A stretch of 64,000 bases of DNA from Streptomyces sp. MNU76 (GTDB lineage: Bacteria; Actinomycetota; Actinomycetes; Streptomycetales; Streptomycetaceae), in the NCBI RefSeq assembly GCF_020982545.1, contig NZ_JAJKLK010000019.1:682001-746000 (forward strand), read 5' to 3'. This document shows positions 51,558-60,353 of the stretch, piece after piece. The first letter of the stretch is position 1. Every line of letters begins with the position of its first letter. The notes beneath the pieces were generated by a model. That model was given only the letters and a program-made list of their open reading frames with translations, was not told where the DNA came from and did no database searches. The position numbers and the translations under genes were made by a program.

Positions 51558-52835
51558 TCACGACGGCTCCCCCCGCCCTTGCCGCCCCTGCCGAGGCAGT
51601 TCCGGCGCCGTGCTCGTCGCCGTGCCGCAGTACTCGCGTACCGCGCTGGTGCGCGCCACCACACGCCCCCGGTGCACGACGATCCGGCTGTACGCCAGCG
51701 ACAGGACCCCCGAGAGCCGCGTGCCTCGCACCGCGAGCAGCTCGGCGGGGAAACCGGCCTCGACGCGCACCTCGGGCAGCCCCAGGGCGGCACGCGCCGC
51801 CCCGCTGACGGCGTCGTACGCCTCCTCGGGCCGCAGTCCGTACCGGGACGCCAGCAGGAACGCCGCTTCCAGGGGGTCCCCGCGGCCGACCGGGTTCGAC
51901 ACGTCCCGCAGCGCCCCGCTGCCCGCCGCGACACGCACACCGGCCGCGCGCAGCAGCCGTACGGGCGCCGTGCCCCGGCGGTCCACGGTGCCGCAGCCGC
52001 CCTGCGGGAGACAGACGACGGTCACCCCGGCCGCCGCGAGCTGGTCGGCGGCGCGGGCGGCGGCCTGGGAGGGAAGGCGGGCGAGACCGCCGCACGGGCC
52101 GAGCGTCACACCGGGCCGCAGACCGCCCGCCATGGCCGCGAGCCGCGCGAGCCGGGCGGGGTCGTCGCCGTCGGTGTGCAGGTCGACCGGGCAGTCGTGC
52201 TCGGAGGCGATCTCCAGGACCGCCTCCACGTACCCGGTGGGATCGGGGTCCAGGTCCGGGCAGCCGCCGACCACGGAGGCGCCCATCTTCACCGCGTCCC
52301 GCAGGATCGCGAGCCCGTCCGCCCCCGCCACCCCGGTCAGCACCCGGGGCATCGCCACCGTCCGCACCTCGACGAGGCCGCGCAGTGCCTGCCGCGCGGC
52401 GTGCACCGCCGCCAGCGCCCCCAGACCCTGCACACCGCCCACGTGGACGTGCGAGCGCAACGCCGTGGCCCCGTGCCCGAGTTGCAGCAGCGCGGCCTCG
52501 GTGGCCCGCCGCTGGACATCCAGGGCGTCGTACGGGACGGGCCCCGCGAAATCGGCCGACAGGGCCGTGTCGCCGTGCGCGTGCGGCTCGACGGGGGCCG
52601 GCAGGAGCAGATGGCCGCGGAGGTCCACCCGGGTGGCGGACACCCCGGACGGGGCGGGCCCGGGGCCCAGACTGCCCGCCGTGCCGACCGCCTCGATCCG
52701 CCCGCCGCCCAGGCGGACGTCCACCATCCGGCCGTCGGTCAGTCGCGCCCCGCACAGCAGCAGGGCGCCGGTCTCGTCCGGGCCCGAGGGCGGGCCGGAG
52801 GAGGAGGGGGACGGCTGCGGCTGGCTGTCGGGCAT
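51558..52835 (-). CDS. Amidohydrolase-superfamily protein, catalytic residues apparently lost
   Basis: 425 residues with the cytosine deaminase-like layout: EPHAH (first metal His pair), LRSHVHVG, DLHTDGDDP, the VTLGPCGG strand and AAGSGALRD. In active enzymes these read EPHxH, H-x-D-E, VTxxHC and GSDNxxDP. Here the catalytic Glu is Gly, the second-strand metal His is Pro and the general-base Asp is Gly. The fold is therefore recognisable but hydrolysis unlikely. The alignment is by eye. The protein may be regulatory or pseudoenzyme-like. ATG 52835 lies 336 bp from the tRNA-Thr gene. Confidence 0.82.
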   Translation of the reverse strand: MPDSQPQPSPSSSGPPSGPDETGALLLCGARLTDGRMVDVRLGGGRIEAVGTAGSLGPGPAPSGVSATRVDLRGHLLLPAPVEPHAHGDTALSADFAGPVPYDALDVQRRATEAALLQLGHGATALRSHVHVGGVQGLGALAAVHAARQALRGLVEVRTVAMPRVLTGVAGADGLAILRDAVKMGASVVGGCPDLDPDPTGYVEAVLEIASEHDCPVDLHTDGDDPARLARLAAMAGGLRPGVTLGPCGGLARLPSQAAARAADQLAAAGVTVVCLPQGGCGTVDRRGTAPVRLLRAAGVRVAAGSGALRDVSNPVGRGDPLEAAFLLASRYGLRPEEAYDAVSGAARAALGLPEVRVEAGFPAELLAVRGTRLSGVLSLAYSRIVVHRGRVVARTSAVREYCGTATSTAPELPRQGRQGRGEPS

Positions 52836-53171
52836 CGCGCTCCTGGGGCTACAAGATCACGCAGAGTGAGTCGAGCCTAGGCGGGCCACCCGCCCTCGTC
52901 GCGGAGGAGCGCAATAGTCGTACCGGAGCGGTTCACCTGCCGGGAGAGGTGACGGCGACGGCCGGTGGGAGGCGGGGACTGCCGGGAGAGCCGGGGGCGG
53001 TGGTGTGCGTGGGGCCCGCGCGGCCTGCGGAAACGGGACGGGCGACAGCTCCCCGGCGGCTCCGGGAACCTCCGTGGACGACCCGCGGACGGCGCCCGGG
53101 CGACCCATGGATGCGGGACGGGAAACGGATTTGGGCGATCGGCGGTGGGGCGTGTAATGTCTTCATCGCTC
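52836..53171 (+). promoter_or_regulatory. 336-bp intergenic region with the tRNA-Thr promoter
   Basis: No gene seen. At its right end TTGGGC (53131-53136) and TAATGT (53155-53160), 18 bp apart, form a good vegetative promoter whose start point would lie five to eight bases before the tRNA-Thr. The left part must contain the promoter of the amidohydrolase gene; a candidate is not clear. Confidence 0.6.
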
Positions 53172-53244
53172 GCCCCAATAGCTCAGTCGGCAGAGCGTCT
53201 CCATGGTAAGGAGAAGGTCTACGGTTCGATTCCGTATTGGGGCT
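53172..53244 (+). tRNA. tRNA-Thr (anticodon GGT)
   Basis: GCCCCAA at 53172-53178 pairs with TTGGGGC at 53237-53243, discriminator T. The anticodon loop ATGGTAA gives GGT. D-loop AGCTCAGTCGGCAGAGC and T-loop TTCGATT are regular; CCA is not encoded. Confidence 0.96.
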
Positions 53245-53290
53245 CTGGTGTGAAAGGTTCCCGTCGCAAGGCGGGATCCGATCGCATCAC

Positions 53291-53363
53291 AGCGGTGTAG
53301 CTCAGTCGGTAGAGCAAGCGGCTCATAATCGCTGTGTCACCGGTTCAAGTCCGGTCACCGCTA
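53291..53363 (+). tRNA. tRNA-Met (anticodon CAT), elongator
   Basis: AGCGGTG at 53291-53297 pairs with CACCGCT at 53356-53362, discriminator A. The anticodon loop CTCATAA gives CAT. The first acceptor pair A-T and lack of three GC pairs at the base of the anticodon stem argue for elongator rather than initiator tRNA. Confidence 0.95.
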
Positions 53364-53370
53364 CTGACAG

Positions 53371-53404
53371 TAGCCGATTGCGGGGTCGGTCCTTCGATCG
53401 GCTA
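53371..53404 (+). terminator. Stem after tRNA-Met
   Basis: TAGCCGAT at 53371-53378 pairs with ATCGGCTA at 53397-53404 and CTCTTTCTT follows. It may end the tRNA transcript. The same DNA holds TTGCGG (53378) and TACTCT (53403), which could be the rpmG promoter. Confidence 0.55.
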
Positions 53405-53453
53405 CTCTTTCTTGCGTTAAACCAATCCCATCCGTTCGTCAAGGAGCACTCAC

Positions 53454-53618
53454 GTGGCTGCCACCGACGTCCGCCCGAAGATCACGCTGGCCTGCGTGGA
53501 GTGCAAGGAGCGGAACTACATCACCAAGAAGAACCGGCGTAACAACCCGGACCGACTGGAGATGAAGAAGCACTGCCCGCGTTGCAACGCGCACACCGCG
53601 CACCGCGAAACGCGATAA
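53454..53618 (+). CDS. rpmG: 50S ribosomal protein L33
   Basis: 54 residues: ITLACVECKERNYITKKN and HCPRCNAHT keep both CxxC pairs, so this is the zinc-binding (C+) form of L33. GTG 53454 is preceded by AAGGAGCACTCAC. The order rpmG, two dehydratase genes, murB region, secE, nusG, rplK, rplA parallels Mycobacterium tuberculosis rpmG2-hadABC-secE2-nusG-rplK-rplA. Confidence 0.97.
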   Translation: MAATDVRPKITLACVECKERNYITKKNRRNNPDRLEMKKHCPRCNAHTAHRETR

Positions 53619-53632
53619 ATCAGGCTCGTACA

Positions 53633-53666
53633 CGAGGCCGTCCCCGAGTGATCGGGGGCGGCCTCG
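53633..53666 (+). terminator. Terminator after rpmG
   Basis: CGAGGCCG-TCCCCGA pairs with TCGGGG-CGGCCTCG (53633-53666, one bulge, loop GTGA). It lies 15 bp after the rpmG stop. Confidence 0.82.
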
Positions 53667-53751
53667 CGTCGTTACACCGACCAGTACCGGTCAGTACCGC
53701 CGGTGCCGGTCAGTACCGCCGTATCCGCAGCAACCAGGAGGTGCCGAGCCC

Positions 53752-54204
53752 ATGGCGCTCGACCAGTCCTTCGTGGGGCGTACCTACCCGCCCACCGACC
53801 CCTACGAGGTCGGCCGGGAGAAGATCCGCGAGTTCGCGGAGGCCGTGGGGGACACCAACCCTGCCTACACGGACCCCGAGGCGGCCAAGGCGCTCGGGTA
53901 CGCCGATGTGATCGCCCCGCCGACCTTCGTGTTCTCGATCACTTTCAAGGCGGCCGACCAGGTCGTCCAGGACCCGCAGCTCGGCCTCGACTACAGCCGC
54001 GTCGTGCACGGCGACCAGAAGTTCGCCTACAAGCGCCCGGTGCGCGCCGGTGACCGCCTCACCGTCACCTCGACCATCGAGGCGATCAAGTCCCTCGCGG
54101 GCAACGACATCCTGGACATCCGCGGCGAGGTCCACGACGAGTCCGGCGAGCACGTCGTGACCGCCTGGACCAAGCTCGTGGCCCGCGCGGCCGAGGAGGC
54201 GTGA
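53752..54204 (+). CDS. MaoC-like dehydratase, HadA/HadC-type subunit
   Basis: 150-residue hotdog protein with the N-terminal FAS1-type dehydratase pattern: VGRTYPPTDPYEVGREKIRE, FAEAVGDTNPAYTD and VVHGDQKFAYKRPVRAGDRL. Such subunits pair with a catalytic MaoC partner to dehydrate 3-hydroxyacyl-ACP. The adjacent gene 7 bp downstream supplies that partner. The mycobacterial relatives work in mycolic acid synthesis, which Streptomyces lacks, so the substrate here is unknown. GGAGGTGCCGAGCCC precedes ATG 53752. Confidence 0.87.
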   Translation: MALDQSFVGRTYPPTDPYEVGREKIREFAEAVGDTNPAYTDPEAAKALGYADVIAPPTFVFSITFKAADQVVQDPQLGLDYSRVVHGDQKFAYKRPVRAGDRLTVTSTIEAIKSLAGNDILDIRGEVHDESGEHVVTAWTKLVARAAEEA

Positions 54205-54211
54205 GAACCCG

Positions 54212-54640
54212 ATGACCGCGAAGATCTCCTACGACGACGTCGAGGTCGGCACCGAACTGCCCGCCCAGAGCTTCGGCGTGACCCGCGCCACCCTCGTCCG
54301 GTACGCGGGTGCCTCCGGCGACTTCAACCCGATCCACTGGAACGAGAGGTTCGCCAAGGAGGTCGGCCTCCCGGACGTCATCGCGCATGGCATGTTCACC
54401 ATGGCCGAGGCGATCCGTGTCGTCACCGACTGGACCGGCGACCCGGGCTCGGTCCTCGAGTACGGCGTCCGCTTCACCAAGCCCGTGGTCGTCCCCAACG
54501 ACGACGAGGGCGCCACCATCGAGGTCAGCGCCAAGATCGGCGCCAAGCTCGACGACAACACCGTCCGCGTCGACCTGACGGCCATGAGCGGCGGCCAGAA
54601 GGTCCTGGGCATGTCCCGCGCGGTCGTCCGACTGGCCTGA
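54212..54640 (+). CDS. MaoC-like dehydratase, HadB-type catalytic subunit
   Basis: 142 residues with the hydratase-2 motif: the catalytic Asp and His in YAGASGDFNPIHWNERFA, then GLPDVIAHGMFTMAEAIRVV. It forms a heterodimer with the preceding subunit, as in HadAB (family knowledge). The pair precedes murB by 70 bp. Confidence 0.89.
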   Translation: MTAKISYDDVEVGTELPAQSFGVTRATLVRYAGASGDFNPIHWNERFAKEVGLPDVIAHGMFTMAEAIRVVTDWTGDPGSVLEYGVRFTKPVVVPNDDEGATIEVSAKIGAKLDDNTVRVDLTAMSGGQKVLGMSRAVVRLA

Positions 54641-54710
54641 CGGCCCCGCCGCACGGCCGCACCCCACGGTCCCCGCCCCTCCCGGTGCGGGGTCTCGTAC
54701 TCTTGAGCCC

Positions 54711-55766
54711 GTGCAGGAACTCCACGACGCCCCCCTCGCCCCGCTGACCACCTTCCGGCTGGGCGGGCCCGCGCGCCGGCTGATCACCGCGACCACCGAC
54801 GACGAGGTCGTCGCCGCCGTCCGCGAGGCCGACGACACCGGTACGCCGCTGCTGCTCATCGGCGGTGGCTCCAACCTGGTGATCGGGGACCAGGGCTTCG
54901 CCGGAACCGCGCTGGTCATCGCCACCAAGGGCTTCGTGCTCGACGGGACACGGCTGGAGCTGGCCGCCGGCGAGGTGTGGACCGACGCGGTCGCCCGCGC
55001 CGTCGAGGCCGGGCTCGCCGGGATCGAGTGCCTGGCCGGCATCCCCGGCTCCGCGGGCGCCACACCGATCCAGAACGTGGGCGCGTACGGCCAGGAGGTC
55101 GCCTCCACCATCACCGAGGTCGTCGCCTACGACCGCCGCACCCGCGAGACCGTCACCGTCCCGAACACCGAGTGCGCCTTCTCCTACCGCCACAGCCGCT
55201 TCAAGGACGAGCCGGAGCGCTATGTCGTCCTGCGGGTCCGGTTCGAACTGGAGGACGCGGGCGGCCTGTCGGGTCCGATCAAGTACGTCGAGACGGCCCG
55301 CACGCTCGGCGTCGAACCCGGCGACCGGGTGCCCCTCGCCGAGGCCCGCGAGACCGTGCTGAAGCTGCGCGCCGGGAAGGGCATGGTGCTCGACCCCGAG
55401 GACCACGACACCTGGTCCGCCGGATCGTTCTTCACCAACCCGATCCTCACCGACGAGCAGTACGCCGCCTTCCACGCGCGCGTGCGCGAGCGCCTCGGGG
55501 ACGACGTCACCCCGCCCGCCTACGCCGCCGGCGACGGCCACACCAAGACCTCCGCCGCCTGGCTGATCGACAAGGCCGGCTTCACCAAGGGATACGGCAC
55601 CGGGCCCGCCCGGATCTCCACCAAGCACACCCTGGCCCTCACCAACCGGGGCGCCGCCACCACCGAGGACCTGCTCGCCCTGGCCCGCGAGGTCGTCACC
55701 GGAGTCCGGGACGCCTTCGGCATCACCCTGGTCAACGAGCCGGTGACGGTCGGCGTCAGCCTCTAG
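54711..55766 (+). CDS. murB: UDP-N-acetylenolpyruvoylglucosamine reductase
   Basis: FAD enzyme that reduces the enolpyruvyl group to make UDP-MurNAc for peptidoglycan. LIGGGSNLVIGDQGFAGTAL, IPGSAGATPIQNVGAYGQEV, FSYRHSRFK and the proton-donor Ser in SAGSFFTNPIL are present; 351 residues is the actinobacterial length. The GTG has no ribosome site, and TACTCT at 54698-54703 lies so close that the transcript may be leaderless. Its TAG stop (55764-55766) is part of the CTAG target duplicated by the IS. Confidence 0.95.
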   Translation: MQELHDAPLAPLTTFRLGGPARRLITATTDDEVVAAVREADDTGTPLLLIGGGSNLVIGDQGFAGTALVIATKGFVLDGTRLELAAGEVWTDAVARAVEAGLAGIECLAGIPGSAGATPIQNVGAYGQEVASTITEVVAYDRRTRETVTVPNTECAFSYRHSRFKDEPERYVVLRVRFELEDAGGLSGPIKYVETARTLGVEPGDRVPLAEARETVLKLRAGKGMVLDPEDHDTWSAGSFFTNPILTDEQYAAFHARVRERLGDDVTPPAYAAGDGHTKTSAAWLIDKAGFTKGYGTGPARISTKHTLALTNRGAATTEDLLALAREVVTGVRDAFGITLVNEPVTVGVSL

Positions 55767-57195
55767 TAGGGCTCCGTTACGTCTGTCTGTCGGTCCTGTT
55801 TGGGGGAACGCTGAAGGTGTGGACGCACATGAAGTGAACCGTGCTCGGGCGACGTTGGCGTTATTCGTCGCTGACGTGTTCGCGTCGGTGCCGCGCAAGG
55901 ATCAGCGGGCGAAGGGCGACTGCTACCTGCGGGGACTGATGCTGGACGGACGGCGGAAGTCGATCCAGCCGATGGCGGAACGGCTGCCCGACGGCAACGA
56001 GCAGAACCTGCAGCAGTTCGTGAACCAGTCGACGTGGGATCCGGTGCCGGTGCGGCGGCGGATCGCCCAGCGGATGGTGCCGAGAATCGGCCCGGAGGCG
56101 TGGGCGGTCGATGACGTGTCGTTCCCCAAGGACGGGAAGATGTCGGTGGCGGTCGCGCGCCAGTACTGCGGGGCGCTGGGCAAGCGGGCCAACTGCCAGG
56201 TCGCGGTGAGTGTGCACGCGGTCTCCGACACCGCGTCCTGTCCGCTGCAGTGGCGGATGTTCGTGCCCGAGGAGTGGGCGGACGATGCGGTGCGGCGGCA
56301 GAAGACCGGGATACCGCAGGAGGTCGGGCACCGGGAGAAGTGGCGTCTGGCCCTGGACATCCTCGATGAGCTGGCCGGGTGGGGTCTGGTGCCGCCGGTG
56401 GTGGTGGCCGACGCCGGCTACGGGCAGAACGCCGACTTCCGCGACGGTCTGAGCGAGCGGGGCATCGGCTATGTCGTGGCGGTCCGTTCGGACGTGACGG
56501 TCCACCCGCACGACGTGCGGCCCACCGCCCCGGCCTGGTCCGGGAACGGTCGCAGGCCGCAGCCCCGCTACCGGGACAAGCCGTCCTCGGTGGCAGCGCT
56601 GGCTCAGGAGCACGGACGGCAGGCGTTCACCGAGGTGACCTGGCGTGAAGGCTCCCGCGGGCCGATGCACTCACGCTTTCTGGCGCTGCGGGTGCGGCCG
56701 GCCGGGGTGAGGGCCCGCCGTCTGGCCCAAGCCGCCGCCACTGCCGAGCACGGCCACTGGGACGGTGTCCTGCCCGAGGTGACGCTGCTGGTCGAATGGC
56801 CCCAGGACGCCGAAGCACCCACCGACTACTGGCTGTCCAACCTGCCCGCCGACACACCGATCACCGAACTGGTCCGCCTGTCCAAGATCCGCTGGCGCAT
56901 CGAGCACGATTACCGGGAACTCAAGCACGGCCTCGGCCTGGACCACTTCGAGGGCCGCTCCTGGAACGGCTGGCACCACCACGTCACCCTGGTCACCGCC
57001 GCCCACGCCTTCCTCACCGAACAGCGCCTGTCCCCAAAAGCCGATACAGCGGACTCACCCTCTACCAGATCCTCGACGCCATCCAGGACCTGCTGAACTG
57101 CTGGACCGGCACCTGCACCACCTGCCACCGCCCCCTGCCCAGAACATCCACCACCAGCCCAAGCACAAGAGCCAGAGCAACCTAACGGAGCCCTA
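55767..57195 (+). mobile_element. IS701-family insertion sequence
   Basis: 1429-bp element. The 13-bp terminal inverted repeats TAGGGCTCCGTTA are at 55767-55779 and 57183-57195. A 4-bp target duplication CTAG flanks it (55763-55766 and 57196-57199), fitting the YTAR target preference of IS701. It contains one transposase gene with a frameshift. The left copy of CTAG supplies the murB stop, so insertion did not alter MurB. Confidence 0.93.
55819..57185 (+). pseudogene. IS701-family transposase, 3' frameshift
   Basis: DDE transposase. The acidic residues are in WAVDDVSFPKDG, VVADAGYGQNADF and RWRIEHDYRELKHGLGLDHF. From GTG 55819 the frame runs to 57096, but the last part is wrong (TADSPSTRSSTPSRTC). 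Another frame continues with RYSGLTLYQILDAIQDLLNC and WTGTCTTCHRPLP to TAA 57183-57185, the usual IS701 ending. Adding one A to the four-A run at 57036-57039 restores 455 residues. The core is intact, so activity depends on whether the missing base is real. Confidence 0.88.
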
Positions 57196-58261
57196 CTAGG
57201 ACACCCCCGCCCCGCCCCCGCGCCCGGCCCGGCCCGGCGAGCCAGTCGTCCACGCCGGCCAGCAGCTTCTTCCGCTCCTCCTCCGGGGCCGCCGAACCCC
57301 GGATCGACTGCCGGGCCAGCTCCGCCAACTCCTCGTCCGTGAAGTCGTGGTGCCGGCGGGCGATCTCGTACTGGGCCGCGAGACGCGAACCGAACAGCAG
57401 CGGGTCGTCCGCGCCGAGCGCCATCGGCACCCCGGCGTCGAACAGCGTCCGCAGGGGGACGTCCTCGGGTTTCTCGTAGACGCCGAGCGCCACGTTCGAG
57501 GCCGGGCAGACCTCACAGGTGATCTGCTGCTCGGCCAGCCGCTGCAACAGGCGCGGGTGCTCCGCCGCCCGCACCCCGTGACCCACCCGGTTCGCGTTCA
57601 GGTCGTCCAGACAGTCCCGCACCGACGACGGACCGGTCAGCTCACCACCGTGCGGCGCCGACAGCAGGCCCCCCTCCCGGGCGATCGCGAACGCCCGGTC
57701 GAAGTCCCGCGCCATCCCCCGGCGTTCGTCGTTGGAGAGCCCGAACCCGACCACACCCCGGTCGGCGTACCGCACCGCGAGCCGGGCCAGCGTGCGCGCG
57801 TCCAACGGGTGCTTCATACGGTTCGCCGCCACCAGCACCCGCATCCCGAGCCCGGTCTCCCGCGCCGTCGTGTCGACCGCGTCCAGGATCACCTCCAGCG
57901 CCGGGATCAGCCCGCCCAGCCGGGGCGCGTACGACGTCGGGTCCACCTGGATCTCCAGCCAGCCCGAACCGTCCCGGACATCCTCCTCCGCGGCCTCCCG
58001 CACCAGCCGCTGGATGTCCTCGGGCTCCCTGACGCACGAGCGCGCCGCGTCGTACAGCCGCTGGAAACGGAACCACCCACGCTCGTCCGTCGCCCGCAGT
58101 CTCGGCGGTTCCCCGCTGGTCAGCGCCTCCGTCAGCGCCTCGGGGAGCCGGACCCCGTACTTGTCGGCCAGTTCCAGCACGGTCGTGGGCCGCATCGATC
58201 CGGTGAAGTGCAGATGCAGATGGGCCTTGGGCAGTTCAGAGAGATCACGTACACGCTCCAT
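57182..58261 (-). CDS. add: Adenosine deaminase-family protein
   Basis: Zinc-dependent aminohydrolase of adenosine or a related nucleoside. Metal and substrate residues: HLHLHFTGSMRP, APHGGELTG, NRVGHGVRA, SNVALGVY and ALGADDPLLF. ATG 58261 gives 359 residues. The C-terminus is altered by the IS: the recorded frame runs through CTAG into the terminal repeat and stops at 57182. In a frame shifted by one base in the preceding G-run it would stop at the TAG of the target site itself (57196). A specialised role, such as aminodeoxyfutalosine deamination, cannot be excluded. Confidence 0.88.
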   Translation of the reverse strand: MERVRDLSELPKAHLHLHFTGSMRPTTVLELADKYGVRLPEALTEALTSGEPPRLRATDERGWFRFQRLYDAARSCVREPEDIQRLVREAAEEDVRDGSGWLEIQVDPTSYAPRLGGLIPALEVILDAVDTTARETGLGMRVLVAANRMKHPLDARTLARLAVRYADRGVVGFGLSNDERRGMARDFDRAFAIAREGGLLSAPHGGELTGPSSVRDCLDDLNANRVGHGVRAAEHPRLLQRLAEQQITCEVCPASNVALGVYEKPEDVPLRTLFDAGVPMALGADDPLLFGSRLAAQYEIARRHHDFTDEELAELARQSIRGSAAPEEERKKLLAGVDDWLAGPGRARGRGGGVLVGLR

Positions 58262-58340
58262 CGCCCGATCCTGCCGTACGCCCACGCCGTCCCGGAAGCG
58301 GAATCCTCGAACGTGGTCTGGCTCGCACACATGAAAGAGA

Positions 58341-58370
58341 GGACCACATACGGAAATCCGTATGTGGTCC
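58341..58370 (-). terminator. Terminator of aspC
   Basis: A perfect 14-bp stem GGACCACATACGGA at 58341-58354 and 58357-58370 with a two-base centre. It lies between the aspC stop (58394) and the downstream deaminase start, both on the - strand. Confidence 0.85.
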
Positions 58371-58393
58371 CCAAGGAATCTCAGCTCAGGACG

Positions 58394-59620
58394 TCAGTCC
58401 GTCGCCTCCGCCAGCAGCTTCTGCACGCGGGAGACGCCCTCGACGAGATCCTCGTCACCCAGGGCGTACGACAGACGCAGATAGCCGGGAGTGCCGAAGG
58501 CCTCACCGGGGACGACCGCGACCTCGGCCTCCTCCAGGATCAGCGCGGCCAGCTCGACCGTGTCCTGGGGGCGCTTGCCGCGGATCTCCTTGCCGATCAG
58601 CTCCTTCACCGACGGGTAGGCGTAGAACGCGCCCTCGGGCTCCGGGCAGAACACGCCGTCGATCTCGTTGAGCATCCGCACGATCGTCTTGCGGCGGCGG
58701 TCGAAGGCCTCCTTCATCTTCTCCACGGCCGACAGGTCGCCGGAGACGGCGGCCAGCGCGGCCACCTGCGCCACGTTGGAGACGTTCGACGTGGCGTGCG
58801 ACTGGAGGTTGGTCGCGGCCTTGACGACGTCCTTCGGGCCGATGACCCAGCCCACGCGCCAGCCCGTCATCGCGTACGTCTTCGCGACACCGTTGACCAC
58901 GATGGTCTTGTCGGCCAGCTCGGGCACGACCACCGGCAGCGAGTGGAACTCCGCGTCGCCGTAGACCAGGTGCTCGTAGATCTCGTCGGTCAGGACCCAC
59001 AGGCCCTTCTCGGCGGCCCAGCGGCCGATCTCCTCGACCTGCGCGCGCGTGTAGACCGCGCCGGTCGGGTTGGACGGGGAGACGAAGAGGAGGACCTTCG
59101 TGTTCTCCGTGCGGGCCGCCTCCAACTGCTCGACCGAGACCCGGTAACCCGTGGTCTCGTCGGCGACGACCTCGACCGGGACACCGCCGGCGAGACGGAT
59201 GGACTCCGGGTACGTCGTCCAGTACGGCGCGGGGACGATGACCTCGTCGCCCGGGTCGAGGATCGCGGCGAACGCCTCGTAGATGGCCTGCTTGCCGCCG
59301 TTGGTGACGAGGACCTGCGAGGCGTCGACCTCGTAGCCGGAGTCGCGCAGGGTCTTCGCGGCGATCGCGGCCTTCAGCTCCGGCAGACCACCCGCCGGCG
59401 TGTAGCGGTGGTACTTCGGGTTCTTGCAGGCCTCGACGGCCGCCTCGACGATGTAGTCCGGGGTCGGGAAGTCGGGCTCACCGGCGCCGAAGCCGATCAC
59501 CGGGCGCCCGGCGGCCTTGAGTGCCTTGGCCTTGGCGTCCACGGCGAGGGTGGCGGACTCGGAGATCGCGCCGATGCGCGCGGAGACCCGGCGCTCGGTG
59601 GGAGGGGTTGCAGGGCTCAT
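58394..59620 (-). CDS. aspC: Aspartate aminotransferase (class I PLP)
   Basis: 408 residues, class I aminotransferase of subgroup Ib. IGFGAGEPDFPTPDYI near the N-terminus, VLFVSPSNPTGAVYT, LTDEIYEHLVYGD, the PLP lysine in VNGVAKTYAMTGWRVGW and the substrate Arg in YLRLSYA. It interconverts aspartate/2-oxoglutarate and oxaloacetate/glutamate. ATG 59620 matches the recalled S. coelicolor SCO4645 start MSPATPPTERRVSAR; an in-frame ATG three codons upstream is also possible. Confidence 0.95.
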   Translation of the reverse strand: MSPATPPTERRVSARIGAISESATLAVDAKAKALKAAGRPVIGFGAGEPDFPTPDYIVEAAVEACKNPKYHRYTPAGGLPELKAAIAAKTLRDSGYEVDASQVLVTNGGKQAIYEAFAAILDPGDEVIVPAPYWTTYPESIRLAGGVPVEVVADETTGYRVSVEQLEAARTENTKVLLFVSPSNPTGAVYTRAQVEEIGRWAAEKGLWVLTDEIYEHLVYGDAEFHSLPVVVPELADKTIVVNGVAKTYAMTGWRVGWVIGPKDVVKAATNLQSHATSNVSNVAQVAALAAVSGDLSAVEKMKEAFDRRRKTIVRMLNEIDGVFCPEPEGAFYAYPSVKELIGKEIRGKRPQDTVELAALILEEAEVAVVPGEAFGTPGYLRLSYALGDEDLVEGVSRVQKLLAEATD

Positions 59621-59871
59621 GGACCCCATCGTTTCAGACAGGAAACGCGCCGGGCACGCGGGTTTCACAGACTGAACAGGCACGGAACAACCGTCCGTAT
59701 CCGCGGCCGGAAACAGTCGATCTTCGACGAGCAACGCCCCTGCGGACGCTTTCTGTTCGACGACAGGCCTCGGACCACGTATGCTCTCTCCTCGTTGGCC
59801 TTCACCGGCCGCGCCCACCAGGTGCACACCGAGCACTCGGTCGGATGCGGTACGTTGGGGGAGAACCGCAA

Positions 59872-59944
59872 AGGGTCGTAGCTCAATTGGTAGAGCACTG
59901 GTCTCCAAAACCAGCGGTTGGGGGTTCAAGTCCCTCCGGCCCTG
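59872..59944 (+). tRNA. tRNA-Trp (anticodon CCA)
   Basis: AGGGTCG at 59872-59878 pairs with CGGCCCT at 59937-59943 with one G-T pair; discriminator G. The anticodon loop TCTCCAAAA gives CCA. It directly precedes secE, a conserved actinobacterial arrangement. Confidence 0.96.
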
Positions 59945-60058
59945 CTACACACTCCTCACGCCAGGATGTGTGCGCATGTACGTACAGCAATGTTCCGCCG
60001 TGCGGCTCAGACCGGGCGCGGCACGGCCACGACCCGGACCGGAATCAGGTGAGGATGA

Positions 60059-60346
60059 ATGACGGACGCCGTGGGCTCCATCGACACGCCTGATGCCCAG
60101 GACGAGGTGCCCGAGGACAAGAAGAAGACCCGCAAGGGCGGCAAGCGTGCCAAGAAGGGCCCGCTGAAGCGCCTCGCGCTCTTCTACCGCCAGATCGTCG
60201 CGGAGCTGCGGAAGGTCGTCTGGCCGACCCGCTCCCAGCTGACGACCTACACCATGGTGGTCATCGTCTTCGTCGTCATCATGATCGGTTTTGTCACCGT
60301 GATTGACTTCGGCCTCGACAAGGCCGCCAAGTACGTCTTCGGCTGA
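60059..60346 (+). CDS. secE: Preprotein translocase subunit SecE
   Basis: 95 residues: a basic cytoplasmic N-terminus, the amphipathic helix RLALFYRQIVAELRKVVWPT, the SecE hallmark with the WPT turn, and one membrane helix VVIVFVVIMIGFVTVI. It clamps SecY. GGTGAGGATGA lies before ATG 60059. Confidence 0.96.
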   Translation: MTDAVGSIDTPDAQDEVPEDKKKTRKGGKRAKKGPLKRLALFYRQIVAELRKVVWPTRSQLTTYTMVVIVFVVIMIGFVTVIDFGLDKAAKYVFG

Positions 60347-60353
60347 GCCGAGA

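Noticed and set aside
53371..53404. Riboswitch before rpmG
   Set aside because: A simple stem only; no larger conserved structure such as a zinc-dependent element could be recognised by eye.
55767..55818. murB carboxy-terminal extension into the IS
   Set aside because: The TAG at 55764-55766 is intact because of the target duplication, so MurB ends normally.
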